Positions 18,524-28,201 of a stretch of DNA of 64,000 bases are shown here, in pieces (within the stretch, counting starts at the first letter, position 1; each line of letters opens with the position of its first letter). This DNA is from Roseitranquillus sediminis (GTDB lineage Bacteria > Pseudomonadota > Alphaproteobacteria > Rhodobacterales > Rhodobacteraceae). The notes below the pieces were generated by a model. It was given only the letters and a program-made list of their open reading frames with translations, was not told the origin of the DNA and searched no databases. The stretch covers positions 62,001 through 126,000 of the forward strand of contig NZ_JAFFOB010000015.1 of the NCBI RefSeq assembly GCF_016918935.1, read 5' to 3'. The position numbers and the translations under genes were made by a program.

Positions 18524-18814
18524 TCAGCCGTTCACGCTGTCCTTCAGCGCCTTGGCGATCGTCATCTTCACCACCTTGTCGGCGTCCTTCTTGATCTGCT
18601 CTCCGGTCGCCGGGTTGCGCACCATCCGCTCCGGCCGCTCGCGGCAATAGATCTTGCCGACGCCGGGCAGGGTGACGGCGCCTCCGTTCGAGACCTCCTC
18701 CGTGATGATCGCGCTGATCGCGTCCAGCGCCTCGCCCGCGCTTTTCTTGTCCGAGCCCATTTTGTCCGCCAGGGCCGAGACGAGCTGGGTCTTGGTCATC
18801 GGTTTCGTCGCCAT
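18524..18814 (-). CDS. HU-family DNA-binding protein
   Basis: The 96-residue histone-like protein bends and compacts DNA. It has the helix-turn-helix N-terminal half with TKTQLVSALADKMG, and the beta-arm/core with VTLPGVGKIYCRERPERMV followed by RNPATGEQI. The arm is close to the HU consensus RxGRNPxTG. The start at 18814 has AGAGGAAG upstream. A promoter and an intrinsic terminator bracket it, so it is monocistronic. Confidence 0.93.
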   Translation of the reverse strand: MATKPMTKTQLVSALADKMGSDKKSAGEALDAISAIITEEVSNGGAVTLPGVGKIYCRERPERMVRNPATGEQIKKDADKVVKMTIAKALKDSVNG

Positions 18815-18865
18815 CGTACGCTTCCTCTCGTTCCGCCGTTTTTCACTGATCTTGCTGTTTCCGCA

Positions 18866-18894
18866 TATAAACGGAAACTGCCGGAGCCGCACAA
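18866..18894 (-). promoter_or_regulatory. Candidate sigma-70 promoter of the HU gene
   Basis: TTGTGC and TTTATA are separated by 17 bp on the minus strand, about 50 bp before the HU start codon. Confidence 0.5.
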
Positions 18895-18949
18895 CGCCTA
18901 GTCGTCCAGAATCCGCATTTATCGGACTAGTCTCTGTGCAGAAATGAGG

Positions 18950-20431
18950 TCACAGGAACGCCGTCTCCTCAAAGCTGCGCAATTTTCGAGAGTGTATGCG
19001 GGCGAGAGGCATCTCCCGCAGCCGCTCCATCGCGCTGACCCCGATCAGCAGGTGCCGTGCCACCTGTGTGCGGTAGAAGTCCGATGCCATGCCAGGCAGC
19101 TTCAGCTCGCCGTGCAGCGGCTTGTCCGAGACGCAGAGCAGCGTGCCGTAGGGTACGCGGAACCGGAACCCGTTCGCGGCGATGGTCGCGCTCTCCATGT
19201 CGAGCGCGATGGCGCGGGACTGGCTGAGGCGCTGCACCGGGCCGGACTGATCGCGCAACTCCCAGTTGCGGTTGTCGATGGTGGCGACGGTGCCGGTGCG
19301 CATGATCCGCTTGAGCTCGAAGCCCTGCAGCTCGGTCACCTCCTCGACCGCGTCCTCGAGCGCGACCTGGATCTCGGCCAGCGCCGGGATTGGCACCCAG
19401 ACCGGCAGGTCGTCATCCAGCACGTGATCCTCTCGCAGGTAGCCATGGGCGAGGACGAAGTCGCCGAGCCGCTGGCTGTTTCGCAGCCCCGCGCAATGTC
19501 CGACCATGATCCACGCATGCGGGCGCAGCACGGCGATATGGTCGGTGGCGGTCTTGGCGTTCGACGGACCGACGCCGATGTTGACGAGCGTGATGCCCGC
19601 GCCCGCCTCGCGCTTGAGGTGGTAGGTCGGCATCTGCGGCAACTTCGCCGGGACCACCAGTTCGTCGTCGGGCCGCGTGATGACCTGGTTCCCCGGCGCG
19701 ACGAAGGCGGTGTAGCCGCTTTCCGGATCGGCGAGCACGCCACGGGCGTAGGCCTCGAACTCGTCGACGTAAAACTGGTAGTTCGTGAAGAGCACGTGGT
19801 TCTGGAAGTGCTCGGGGCTTGTCGCCGTGTAGTGCGCGAGGCGCGCCAGCGAGTAATCGATCCGCTGCGCGGTAAAGGGCGCCAGCGCCATCGATCCGTC
19901 GTCGTGATGGAACCCGTAGCCGTTGACTATGTCGTCGTGCGTCGTCGTCAGGTCGGGCACGTCGAAGGCGTCGCGCAGGGGGAAGTCCATCACCCCCTCC
20001 TGAGGCACAGTCACGCTCTCTCCCGCCACCGCGAAGTGCACCGGCATCGGCGTGGTCGACGGTCCGATCGAGACCGGCACGCCGTGGTTCTCGACCAGGA
20101 GCCCGATCTGCTGGCGCAGGTAGTTTCCGAACAGGTCCGGCCGCGTGATCGTCGTGGAATAGGTACCGGGCGTGGTGACGTGGCCGAAGCTGAGCCGGCT
20201 GTCGGCGATCTGGAAGCTCGTCGTGGTGAAGCGGATCTCGGGATAGTAGGCGCGGAACTTGGCGCCGGGCCGTCCGCTCCGGATAGTCTCGGTGAACTTC
20301 TCCACGAGGAAGGCGGTGGAGGTGTCGTAGATCTCGCAGAGGCGGCGGACGGCGGCATCTGCGTCGGCAAATGCCTCGGGCGCCGGCATCGGCGGTGTCA
20401 CGATCGGCAGGTTCGGGTCCGCAACGTTCAT
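18950..20431 (-). CDS. amn: AMP nucleosidase
   Basis: The 493-residue enzyme hydrolyses AMP to adenine and ribose 5-phosphate. The N-terminal AMP nucleosidase domain (about 1-180) includes FRAYYPEIRFTTTSFQIADS. The C-terminal phosphorylase-superfamily domain shows NIGVGPSNAKTATDHIAVLR, WIMVGHCAGLR and the purine/ribose motif DMESATIAANGFRFRVPYGT. Length fits the family. Its start overlaps the ade stop by 4 nt, so the pair would drive AMP to adenine to hypoxanthine. Confidence 0.95.
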   Translation of the reverse strand: MNVADPNLPIVTPPMPAPEAFADADAAVRRLCEIYDTSTAFLVEKFTETIRSGRPGAKFRAYYPEIRFTTTSFQIADSRLSFGHVTTPGTYSTTITRPDLFGNYLRQQIGLLVENHGVPVSIGPSTTPMPVHFAVAGESVTVPQEGVMDFPLRDAFDVPDLTTTHDDIVNGYGFHHDDGSMALAPFTAQRIDYSLARLAHYTATSPEHFQNHVLFTNYQFYVDEFEAYARGVLADPESGYTAFVAPGNQVITRPDDELVVPAKLPQMPTYHLKREAGAGITLVNIGVGPSNAKTATDHIAVLRPHAWIMVGHCAGLRNSQRLGDFVLAHGYLREDHVLDDDLPVWVPIPALAEIQVALEDAVEEVTELQGFELKRIMRTGTVATIDNRNWELRDQSGPVQRLSQSRAIALDMESATIAANGFRFRVPYGTLLCVSDKPLHGELKLPGMASDFYRTQVARHLLIGVSAMERLREMPLARIHSRKLRSFEETAFL

Positions 20432-22227
20432 GCCACCCCCTCAATCACGTCCGTCAATTCGAAACGCGTCACGTCGACCAGCCCAAGGTCGCTGATCCTG
20501 AGCTCCGGTATCACGACGAGAGCCAGCAGCGAATGCTGCATGAAGGCATTGTTGAGCGTGCAGCCGCAGTCGCGCAGCGCCTCGCCCATTGCCCGCGCGC
20601 TTGCGGCGACCTCGGCGGCGGGCCTGTCGGACATCAGCCCGGCGATCGGCAGCTCCACCAGTGCGAGCTCCGCTCCGTCGCGCCAGACGGTGACGCCGCC
20701 GCCCACCTCGGCCAGCCGGTTCGCCGCCGCGGCCATGTCCGCCGCCGAGGTGCCGACGACGATCATGTGGTGGCTGTCGTGCGCCACGGTAGAGGCGACC
20801 GCCATCCGGCCCCGGTATCCGAAGCCGCCGACCAAGCCGTTGGTGACGCCGCCGGTCCCCCGGTGCCGCTCCACAAGCGCGATCCGCGCCACATCGCCCT
20901 CCGGCGTGACGGCGCCGTCCTGCACCGGCAGGTCGAGCGACAGCGCCCGCGTCGGCGCCTGGTTCTCGACCACGCCGATCACCCGCGCCCGCACCCGCGC
21001 CGCCCCTTCGGGTGCCGGCACGCGGAATTCTCTGGGTGTCAGCGTCCGGCCCACGCGCACCGTCTGCCGCGCCGCGTCTGGCCAGGCGTAGTGCGGGCAG
21101 TCCACCAGGCACTCCCCGTCCCGCGCGACGGTGACGCCGCGGGCGATCACGTGGCGGATCGGCAGGGTCCGCAGGTCGTCCGTCAGGATCAGGTCCGCAC
21201 GCCGCCCCGGAGCGATCGCGCCCAGCTCACGCTCGAGCCCGAAATGCGTCGCGGTGTTGACGGTCGCCATCTGCAGCGCCACCAGCGGGTCGCAGCCGCA
21301 CTCGATCGCGTGCCGCACCACCCGGTCCATGTGCCCGTCATGCACCAGCGTGCCCGCGTTGCAGTCGTCGGTGCAGAGGATGAAGTTCCGCGGGTCGAGG
21401 CCCTTCTCCGTCACCGCCGTGATCTGCGCCTTCACGTCGTACCAGGCCGAGCCGAGCCGCAGCATCGCCCGCATCCCCTGCCGCACCCGCGCGATCGCGT
21501 CCTCCTCGCGCGTGCCCTCGTGGTCATCCGCCGGGCCGCCCGCGGCATAGGCGTTGAGCCCGGCGAGGTCGGGCGAGGCGTAGTGCCCGCCGACCGTCTT
21601 GCCCGCCCGTTGCGTCTCGGCGATCTCGGCCAGCATCTGCTGGCTGCCGCCGATGACGCCGGGAAAGTTCATCATCTCGCCCAGCCCCACGATGCCGGGC
21701 CAAGTCATCGCCTCGGCCACGTCCTTCGGCCCAATCTCGCGCCCCGTCGTCTCGAGGCCGGGAGCCGAGGGCGCGCAGGATGGCATCTGCATGAACATGT
21801 TGAGGGGCTGCATCAGCGCCTCGTCATGCATCATTCGGACGCCATCGAGCCCCAGGACGTTCGCGATCTCGTGCGGGTCGGCAAACATCGTCGTGGTGCC
21901 GTGCGGGATCACCGCGCGGGCGAACTCGGCGGGGGTCAGCATGCCGCTCTCGACATGCATGTGCGCGTCGCAGAGGCCGGGAACCGCGAACAGGCCCGCA
22001 CCGTCAATCACCTCGGTCTGCGGGCCGATCATGGCGCTGGCGTCGGGGCCGCAACAGGCGAAGCGGCCGTCCGCGATGGAAAGGTCGCTCCCGTCCAGCA
22101 CTTCGCGGCTATGCACGTTGACCCACCGGACGCCTCGCACCACGGTGTCGGCCGGGGCGCGTCCGGCCGCCACGTCGATCAGGCGCGGCGCGGTCTCGGC
22201 CCATGTTTTAAAGGGGAGAGAAGTCAT
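20428..22227 (-). CDS. ade: Adenine deaminase
   Basis: The 599-residue amidohydrolase deaminates adenine to hypoxanthine. Metal-binding motifs are DAHMHVESGMLTP and HGTTTMFADPHEIANV in the first third. TDDCNAGTLVHDGHMD follows in the middle, and the C-terminal adenine-deaminase-specific domain runs to the end. Length matches bacterial Ade (about 590). It is first in the ade-amn operon and divergent from the epimerase-like gene. Confidence 0.95.
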   Translation of the reverse strand: MTSLPFKTWAETAPRLIDVAAGRAPADTVVRGVRWVNVHSREVLDGSDLSIADGRFACCGPDASAMIGPQTEVIDGAGLFAVPGLCDAHMHVESGMLTPAEFARAVIPHGTTTMFADPHEIANVLGLDGVRMMHDEALMQPLNMFMQMPSCAPSAPGLETTGREIGPKDVAEAMTWPGIVGLGEMMNFPGVIGGSQQMLAEIAETQRAGKTVGGHYASPDLAGLNAYAAGGPADDHEGTREEDAIARVRQGMRAMLRLGSAWYDVKAQITAVTEKGLDPRNFILCTDDCNAGTLVHDGHMDRVVRHAIECGCDPLVALQMATVNTATHFGLERELGAIAPGRRADLILTDDLRTLPIRHVIARGVTVARDGECLVDCPHYAWPDAARQTVRVGRTLTPREFRVPAPEGAARVRARVIGVVENQAPTRALSLDLPVQDGAVTPEGDVARIALVERHRGTGGVTNGLVGGFGYRGRMAVASTVAHDSHHMIVVGTSAADMAAAANRLAEVGGGVTVWRDGAELALVELPIAGLMSDRPAAEVAASARAMGEALRDCGCTLNNAFMQHSLLALVVIPELRISDLGLVDVTRFELTDVIEGVA

Positions 22228-22284
22228 GCGACACTGTGTAACGTGCTCTTGCGGCCTTCAAGTGACAATCGACCGGGGCCGTGG

Positions 22285-23112
22285 ATGAGCGGCACGCTGC
22301 TGTCGATCGGGCATGGCTACTCTGCGCGCGTCCTGGGCCAACGTCTTGCCGCGGAGGGCTGGCGCATCGTCGGCACGTCCCGCACCGCGCGGGCCGAACC
22401 GGGCGTCGAGATGCGGGTCTGGCCGGGCGAGGATCTCGCGGACGCCATCGCCGAGGCCACCCATGTCCTGACGTCCGTCTCGCCCGGCGAGGAGGGGGAT
22501 CCGGTTCTGGCGACGCTGGGAAAGGCCATCGCCGCGTCGTCCGCTATCTGGGTCGGGTACCTCTCCACGACCGGCGTCTACGGCGACCATGGGGGCGGCT
22601 GGGTCGACGAGACGGCGCCGCTCACCCCCGCCACGACCCGCGGTCGGCGTCGCGTCGCGGCCGAGGCCGCCTGGGCCGGCCTCCGTGTGCCGCTCCACGT
22701 CTTCCGCCTCGCGGGGATCTACGGGCCGGGGCGCGGCCCCTTCGAGAAGGTGCGCGCGGGGCGCAGCAGCGTCATCAAGCCGGGTCAGGTGTTCAGCCGC
22801 ATCCACGTCGACGACATCGCCGCGGTCCTCCACGCCTCGATGCTGGCGCCGTCACCCGGCGTCTGGAACGTCGCCGATGACGAGCCTGCGCCGCCGCAGG
22901 ACGTGCTTGCCTACGCGGCGGGCCTGCTTGGCTTGCCGCCGCCGGCCGAGGTGCCGTTCGACGAGGCCGACTTGTCGCCGATGGCTCGCAGCTTCTACGC
23001 CGAGTCCAAGCGGGTGCGGAACGACAGGATGAAGCGCGATCTGGGCGTCAGCCTGCTCTACCCGACCTACCGTGAGGGCCTGCGGGCGCTGTTGGCCACC
23101 GAACGGTCCTGA
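22285..23112 (+). CDS. NAD(P)-binding extended SDR / epimerase-like protein (YeeZ-like)
   Basis: The 275-residue Rossmann protein begins MSGTLLSIGHGYSARVLGQR, a GxGxxA/S dinucleotide motif. It also contains YLSTTGVYGDHGG, with the catalytic Tyr of extended SDRs, and FRLAGIYGPGRGPFEKVRAG. These match the YeeZ-like NAD-dependent epimerase/dehydratase group. Substrate is unknown. The start ATG at 22285 is preferred; a longer upstream frame is antisense to ade. Confidence 0.8.
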   Translation: MSGTLLSIGHGYSARVLGQRLAAEGWRIVGTSRTARAEPGVEMRVWPGEDLADAIAEATHVLTSVSPGEEGDPVLATLGKAIAASSAIWVGYLSTTGVYGDHGGGWVDETAPLTPATTRGRRRVAAEAAWAGLRVPLHVFRLAGIYGPGRGPFEKVRAGRSSVIKPGQVFSRIHVDDIAAVLHASMLAPSPGVWNVADDEPAPPQDVLAYAAGLLGLPPPAEVPFDEADLSPMARSFYAESKRVRNDRMKRDLGVSLLYPTYREGLRALLATERS

Positions 23113-23121
23113 CGCCCGATC

Positions 23122-23162
23122 TTGCAACTTCGTGCAAGTCCCGAGGGCGTTTCTTGCAAGAA
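23122..23162. repeat. Short palindromes between convergent genes
   Basis: CTTGCA-acttcg-TGCAAG forms a 6-bp stem, and 23151-23162 is a perfect 12-bp palindrome TTCTTGCAAGAA. Both carry TTGCAAG-type elements. They lie between the stops of the epimerase-like gene and dxs and may help end transcription. Confidence 0.4.
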
Positions 23163-23163
23163 T

Positions 23164-25095
23164 TTAGACGTTTCCGGCCCGCACTTCCCGGACGAACGGG
23201 ACGCCGAGCGTAGCCAGCACCTTCGCCTCAATCTGCTCGGCGTTCATGCCGGCGACCGCGTACATGTCGCGGGGCGAGGCCTGGTCGACGAAAGTGTCGG
23301 GCAGGAAGAGCGAGCGGAACCTGAGGCCCCGGTCGAAGAGGCCCTCGTCCGCAAGCAGCTGCGCGACGTGGGAGCCGAAGCCGCCGATGGCACCCTCCTC
23401 GATGGTGATGAGGGCCTCGTGGTGGCGGGCGAGGTTGAGGATCAGGTCGCGGTCGAGCGGCTTGGCGAAGCGGGCGTCGGCGACGGTGGGGGTGATGCCG
23501 CGGGCGGAGAGGGACTCGGCGGCGACGCGGACCTCGGCGAGGCGGGTGCCGAAAGAGAGGAGGGCGACGCGGCCGCCTTCGGAGATCAGGCGGCCCTTGC
23601 CGATCTCGAGCGGCTGGCCGCGCTCCGGCATCTCGACGCCCACTCCCTCGCCGCGCGGGTAGCGGAAGGCGATGGGGCCGTCGTCGTGGCGCGCCGCGGT
23701 GGCGACCATGTGGACGAGCTCCGCCTCGTCGGCGGCGGCCATGACGGTGAAGCCGGGGAGGTTCGCGAGATAGGCGACGTCGTAGCTGCCGGCATGGGTG
23801 GCGCCGTCGGCGCCGACGAGGCCGGCGCGGTCGATGGCGAAGCGGACGGGCAGGCGCTGGATCGCGACGTCGTGGACGACCTGGTCGTAGGCGCGTTGGA
23901 GGAAGGTCGAGTAGATCGCGGCGAAGGGGCGCATGCCGCCCGCGGCCAGCCCGGCGGCGAAGGTCACGCCGTGCTGTTCGGCGATGCCCACGTCGAAGCA
24001 GCGGTCGGGGAAGCGCTCGGCGAAGAGGTTGAGGCCGGTGCCGTCGGGCATGGCCGCGGTGACGGCGACGATGCGATCGTCGCGTGTGGCCTCGTCGACG
24101 AGGGTGTTCGAGAAGACTTTGGTGTAGCTGGGCGCGTTCGACTTGGCCTTGGCCTGGGTGCCGGTGACGACGTCGAACTTGGAGGTGGCGTGGCCGCGGT
24201 CGGCGGCGGCCTCGGCGGGCGCGTAGCCCTTGCCCTTGCGGGTGATGGCGTGGATCAGGATCGGGCCATCGGCCCGCGCCTTGACGGTGCGCAGGACAGG
24301 GAGGAGCTGGCCCATGTCGTGGCCGTCGATCGGGCCGACGTAGGAGAAGCCGAGCTCCTCGAAGAGGGTGCCGCCGATGGTCATGTGCTTGAGCAGGTCC
24401 TTGGCGCGGCGGGCGCCGTCGCGGAAGGGGGGCGGCAGCATCTCGACCGCGCCCTTGGCCATCGCCTTGAATTCCTGGAACGGTGCGCCGGCGTAGAGGC
24501 GGGAGAGATAGGCCGACATCGCGCCGACCGGGGGCGCGATCGACATCTCGTTGTCGTTCAGGATGACGATCAGGCGGCGGCCCGCGTGGCCTGCGTTGTT
24601 CATCGCCTCGTAGGCCATGCCGGCGGAGAGCGCGCCGTCGCCGATCACGGCGATGCAGTCGCCGATGCCGCTGTCGCGTTGCAGGTCGCGCGCGGTGGCG
24701 AAGCCGAGGGCGGCGGAGATCGAGGTCGAGGAGTGGGCGGCGCCGAACGGGTCGTAGGGCGACTCGGAGCGCTTGGTGAAGCCCGAGAGGCCGTCCTTCT
24801 GCCTGAGCGTGCGGATGCGGTCGCGGCGGCCGGTCAGGATCTTGTGAGGATAGCACTGGTGACCGACGTCCCAGATGATCTTGTCGCGCGGGGTCTCGAA
24901 GACGGCATGGAGCGCGACCGTCAGTTCGACCACGCCGAGCCCGGCGCCGAGATGCCCGCCGGTGACGCTGACCGCGCTGATCGTCTCGGCTCGGAGCTCG
25001 TCCGCCAGGCGCTTGAGCTCGCCGTCGGAGAACTGGTCGAGGTCGCCCGGCGTCTGGACGCGGTCGAGGAGCGGGGTCGAGGGTCGGTCGGCCAT
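23164..25095 (-). CDS. dxs: 1-deoxy-D-xylulose-5-phosphate synthase
   Basis: The 643-residue thiamine-diphosphate enzyme joins pyruvate and glyceraldehyde 3-phosphate at the entry of the MEP isoprenoid pathway. Visible motifs are [17 protein letters not shown], the TPP motif [19 protein letters not shown] with NDNEMSI, and the transketolase-type central segment [19 protein letters not shown]. The start at 25095 gives [12 protein letters not shown]; longer frames run into ispA. It is co-directional with ispA and xseB, the arrangement usual in proteobacteria. Confidence 0.97.
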   Translation of the reverse strand: MADRPSTPLLDRVQTPGDLDQFSDGELKRLADELRAETISAVSVTGGHLGAGLGVVELTVALHAVFETPRDKIIWDVGHQCYPHKILTGRRDRIRTLRQKDGLSGFTKRSESPYDPFGAAHSSTSISAALGFATARDLQRDSGIGDCIAVIGDGALSAGMAYEAMNNAGHAGRRLIVILNDNEMSIAPPVGAMSAYLSRLYAGAPFQEFKAMAKGAVEMLPPPFRDGARRAKDLLKHMTIGGTLFEELGFSYVGPIDGHDMGQLLPVLRTVKARADGPILIHAITRKGKGYAPAEAAADRGHATSKFDVVTGTQAKAKSNAPSYTKVFSNTLVDEATRDDRIVAVTAAMPDGTGLNLFAERFPDRCFDVGIAEQHGVTFAAGLAAGGMRPFAAIYSTFLQRAYDQVVHDVAIQRLPVRFAIDRAGLVGADGATHAGSYDVAYLANLPGFTVMAAADEAELVHMVATAARHDDGPIAFRYPRGEGVGVEMPERGQPLEIGKGRLISEGGRVALLSFGTRLAEVRVAAESLSARGITPTVADARFAKPLDRDLILNLARHHEALITIEEGAIGGFGSHVAQLLADEGLFDRGLRFRSLFLPDTFVDQASPRDMYAVAGMNAEQIEAKVLATLGVPFVREVRAGNV

Positions 25096-25195
25096 GGGAA
25101 CCTTGCGTTGCCTGCTGGCGGAGTGATCTAGCGCAGCGAGCGGCCGGGAACAACGCGGTGACCCTCGCTTCGGTTCGATCGCGGGCGCGGGAAGG

Positions 25196-26056
25196 TCAGG
25201 AGCGGCGCTCGACCACGAAGCGCGCCGCGTCACGCAGCGCTTCGGCGCGCGGGCCGTAGGGCACGAGCGCCGCGTGGGCCTCATCGACCAGCTGGGCGGC
25301 GCGGGCGCGGGCGCCGTCGATGCCGAGCAGGCTGACGAAGGTGGCCTTGCCGGCGGCGGCATCCTTGCCGACCGCCTTGCCCGCGAGGGCGGCGTCGCCG
25401 GTGGCGTCGAGCAGATCGTCGGCAATCTGGAACGCGAGGCCGAGCGCATCGGCGTAGGCGGACAGCGGACCGGTGTCGGCGCGGGCGAGGCGCGGCCCGG
25501 CCTCGGCGGACCAGCGGATGAGGGCGCCGGTCTTGCCGGCCTGCAGCTCTGTGACGGCGTCGAGGTCGAGCGGGGGACCATGCTCGGCGGCGATGTCACG
25601 CGCCTGGCCGAGCACCATGCCGCGCGCCCCGGCGGCTTGGGCTAGGGAGCGGACGAGGTCGCGCGCCACCTCGGCGTCCGGCTGGTCGGCCGCGAGCTCG
25701 AAGGCCAGCGTCTGCAGCGCGTCGCCGGCGAGGACGGCGGTGGCCTCGTCCCAGGCGCGGTGGATCGTCGGGCGACCCCGGCGGAGGTCGTCGTCGTCCA
25801 TGCAGGGCAGGTCGTCGTGGACGAGGGAGTAGGCGTGCAGCGCCTCGACCGCGGCGGCGGCGGCCAGCGCCTGCGCGGGCGCGACGTCGTGCAGCGCCGC
25901 GCTCTCGATCGCGAGGAAGCCGCGCAGGCGCTTGCCGCCCCGGAGGGCGTAGCGCATTGCCTCGACCACCGCGTCGCCGGGATAGTCGTCGAGCGTTGCG
26001 AGAAGGTGGCTCTCGATCCGGGCGGCGTGGGCGGCCAGCCGGTCGGCGAAGGTCAC
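25196..26056 (-). CDS. ispA: Polyprenyl synthetase (farnesyl/geranylgeranyl diphosphate synthase)
   Basis: The 286-residue trans-prenyltransferase elongates DMAPP/IPP units. The first Asp-rich motif is [19 protein letters not shown] with Mg-binding Asp residues, and the second is [14 protein letters not shown]. The start is GTG at 26056, coupled to the xseB stop by a 4-nt overlap. Product chain length cannot be fixed from sequence; the family member in this position is normally farnesyl diphosphate synthase. Confidence 0.93.
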   Translation of the reverse strand: MTFADRLAAHAARIESHLLATLDDYPGDAVVEAMRYALRGGKRLRGFLAIESAALHDVAPAQALAAAAAVEALHAYSLVHDDLPCMDDDDLRRGRPTIHRAWDEATAVLAGDALQTLAFELAADQPDAEVARDLVRSLAQAAGARGMVLGQARDIAAEHGPPLDLDAVTELQAGKTGALIRWSAEAGPRLARADTGPLSAYADALGLAFQIADDLLDATGDAALAGKAVGKDAAAGKATFVSLLGIDGARARAAQLVDEAHAALVPYGPRAEALRDAARFVVERRS

Positions 26057-26307
26057 AGACCCTCGACCGGCGTCGTCCCCTTCGGCTGACCGGCGGCGTC
26101 GAGCGTCAGGGCCTCGACCCGCTCCTCCGCCGCCTTGAGCCGCGCCTCGCAATGTGCCTTGAGCTTGGCCCCGCGTTCGTAGAGGCGGATCGACTCCTCG
26201 AGCGCCACATCGCCGTGCTCCAGCCGGTCCACCACGCGCTCGAGCTCGGCCATCGCGTCCTCGAAGCTCATCTGGTCGATTGGCGCGGCTTGCGGCTGAT
26301 CCGGCAT
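26053..26307 (-). CDS. xseB: Exodeoxyribonuclease VII small subunit
   Basis: The 84-residue helical protein matches XseB, the small subunit that assembles with XseA into exonuclease VII. Typical segments are [19 protein letters not shown] and [19 protein letters not shown]. It precedes ispA and dxs, as in many proteobacteria. It overlaps the upstream deacetylase gene by one base (TGATG). Confidence 0.94.
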   Translation of the reverse strand: MPDQPQAAPIDQMSFEDAMAELERVVDRLEHGDVALEESIRLYERGAKLKAHCEARLKAAEERVEALTLDAAGQPKGTTPVEGL

Positions 26308-27236
26308 CAGGTGTTCTCCATCAGGACCGACACGTGGGCCGCAACGCTGGCGGCGAGCGCCTGCAGATCATAGCCGCCCTCGAGTGTCGAGACCACGCGG
26401 CCCTGGCAGTGGCGAGCGGCGACGCCGCAGAGCCGCTCGGTCAGCCAGCGGAAGTCGTCGGTGCTCCAGTTGAGGTTGGCGAGCGGGTCCTGGGCGTGCG
26501 CGTCGAAGCCGGCGGAGATCAGGAGGAGCTGCGGCTCGAACTCCTCGAGCGCGGGGAACACCGCCTGCTCGTAGGTGCGCCGCATCTCGGCGGAGCCCGT
26601 CATCGGCGCCAGCGGCAGGTTCAGGATGTTGCCCTGCGCGCCGATCTCGTGCGTTGCCCCGGTGCCGGGGTAGAGCGGCATCTGGTGGGTCGAGACGAAG
26701 AGCACGCGCTCCTCGTCCCACATCAGGTCCTGGGTGCCGTTGCCATGATGCACATCGAAGTCGACGATGGCGACGCGGTCGAGGCCGTGGTGATCGAGCG
26801 CCCGCTTCGCCGCAATCGAGACGTTGCCGAAGAGGCAGAAGCCCATCGCCGTCTCGGTCTCGGCATGGTGGCCGGGCGGGCGGCAGCCGACGAAGGCGTT
26901 GTGGACTTCGCCCAAGAGCACCGCGTCGACGGCCGCGACGTTGCCGCCGACCCCGCGCCGCGCTGCGCCGAGGGAGCCGGGGGAAAGGTGGGTGTCGGCG
27001 TCGAGCTGTGTCCAGCCCTCCTCGGGCAGCGCCTGCACGATGCGGTCGAGGTAGCTCTGCGGGTGGACGCGCAGGATGTCGGCGTCCGCGCCCAGGGGGG
27101 CGTCGCGCCTGTCGAGCAGGGCGAAGCGCTCGTCCGTCAGGGCCTCCTGAAGGGCCCGCATCCGCTCGACACGCTCCGGATGGCCGGGCGGCGTCACATG
27201 ATCGAGGCAATCGGAGTGGGTGAAGAGCAGCGTCAT
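26307..27236 (-). CDS. Histone deacetylase-like amidohydrolase (class II)
   Basis: The 309-residue arginase/deacetylase-fold enzyme has all HDAC active-site motifs. These are [20 protein letters not shown] (119-138, His-His dyad), [11 protein letters not shown] (159-169, zinc ligands), SAGFDAH and EGGYD near the C-terminus. Bacterial members act on acetylated small molecules such as polyamines, or on acetoin-related substrates; the actual substrate is unknown. The start at 27236 gives [13 protein letters not shown]. It leads the xseB-ispA-dxs operon. Confidence 0.9.
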   Translation of the reverse strand: MTLLFTHSDCLDHVTPPGHPERVERMRALQEALTDERFALLDRRDAPLGADADILRVHPQSYLDRIVQALPEEGWTQLDADTHLSPGSLGAARRGVGGNVAAVDAVLLGEVHNAFVGCRPPGHHAETETAMGFCLFGNVSIAAKRALDHHGLDRVAIVDFDVHHGNGTQDLMWDEERVLFVSTHQMPLYPGTGATHEIGAQGNILNLPLAPMTGSAEMRRTYEQAVFPALEEFEPQLLLISAGFDAHAQDPLANLNWSTDDFRWLTERLCGVAARHCQGRVVSTLEGGYDLQALAASVAAHVSVLMENT

Positions 27237-27443
27237 CGCCACGACGCTAGGCGTCGCGACGTCCGACGGCAAGGCGGCGTGTCACGCGATCGTCAGGCGC
27301 GCCGGAAGTGCCTGCGGTAACTCGACAAAACCCTGAAGAGCCACGCACCGCGCGGCGCGTGGCTGCCGCCGCGGCAGGACGTGCGACGCCGGCAAGCTAG
27401 CATCATCGCGGCTGAAACCAGCAAGAGTACAAGGGAGTGAGTA

Positions 27444-28166
27444 GTGAACAATTTCTGTAAACGTGCTGCAGCGACGGCCTTGGCCGCGTTGCTTCCGGTT
27501 GGCGCCTTCGCGGCGCCCGTTACCTATATTGGCAAGATCACCGAACTGAACGAGTCCGGCGTTTTCGGCACGACGACCGCCACGATCGACGGCAACATGC
27601 TGACGGTGACGGTCGATGCAAAGAGTGACGGCACCGGCTTCGGCATTGCGCCCGGTCAGGTGCATATCCAGCACATCCACGGCGTGATCGAGAACGGGCA
27701 GAACCTCGACTCAGTCCCGCCGCCGAACCTGCCCGACCGGGACAACCCGATCTTCGACGACGACGACTATGTCGAACTGGCCGAGGGCGCGCCGTTCTAC
27801 GGCGGCATTCGCGTGTTCCTGAATGCCACCAACGATCCGAACGACTTCGCGACGTTCCCGGACGCGACCGGCGGCATGATCAACTTCAGCCAGAGGTATA
27901 TCCTGACGCCTGACCAAGTGGCCAGCATCTCGCCGCTGAACCTGAGGGAGTACGTGCTGCACGGGGCTTTCGACCAGCCCGGCAAGACATTCAGCATAGA
28001 GAACAGCCTGGCCGGCGTCGACTCCGAGGTGGAGGGCGGCTATCTCACCTCGCTGCCGATCGCGACGGCGACCTACGAGATGGCGCCGATCCCGCTGCCC
28101 GCGGCGGGCGTGCTGCTGCTTGGCGCGCTGGGCGGGCTGGCGGGGCTGCGGCGACTCCGCAAGTAA
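27444..28166 (+). CDS. Secreted CHRD-like protein with VPLPA-CTERM sorting signal
   Basis: The 240-residue protein has a signal peptide (residues 1-23, ending FAA) and a beta-rich body with VHIQHIHGVIENGQ, resembling the His-Ile-His-Gly pattern of CHRD domains. At 215-240 is a sorting tail, IPLPAAGVLLLGALGGLAG followed by LRRLRK. This tail is the VPLPA-CTERM variant handled by an exosortase in Rhodobacterales. The start is GTG at 27444 with AAGGGAG upstream. Function is unknown; such proteins are usually surface or extracellular-matrix components. No exosortase gene is in the window. Confidence 0.85.
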   Translation: MNNFCKRAAATALAALLPVGAFAAPVTYIGKITELNESGVFGTTTATIDGNMLTVTVDAKSDGTGFGIAPGQVHIQHIHGVIENGQNLDSVPPPNLPDRDNPIFDDDDYVELAEGAPFYGGIRVFLNATNDPNDFATFPDATGGMINFSQRYILTPDQVASISPLNLREYVLHGAFDQPGKTFSIENSLAGVDSEVEGGYLTSLPIATATYEMAPIPLPAAGVLLLGALGGLAGLRRLRK

Positions 28167-28176
28167 GGTAACGGAC

Positions 28177-28198
28177 GGGGCGGCCATGTGGCTGCCCC
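28177..28198. terminator. Bidirectional hairpin between convergent genes
   Basis: GGGGCGGCC-ATGT-GGCTGCCCC forms a 9-bp stem with one G.U pair, between the VPLPA-CTERM gene and petR. There is no T run on either side. Confidence 0.45.
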
Positions 28199-28201
28199 GG
28201 C

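Noticed and set aside
18944-23112. Long plus-strand open frames opposite amn and ade
   Set aside because: They are antisense to two enzymes with complete catalytic motifs. Only the part from 22285 matches a real family.
23122-25131. Open frame on the plus strand across dxs
   Set aside because: Gly/Asp/Val-rich shadow of dxs with no domain signature.
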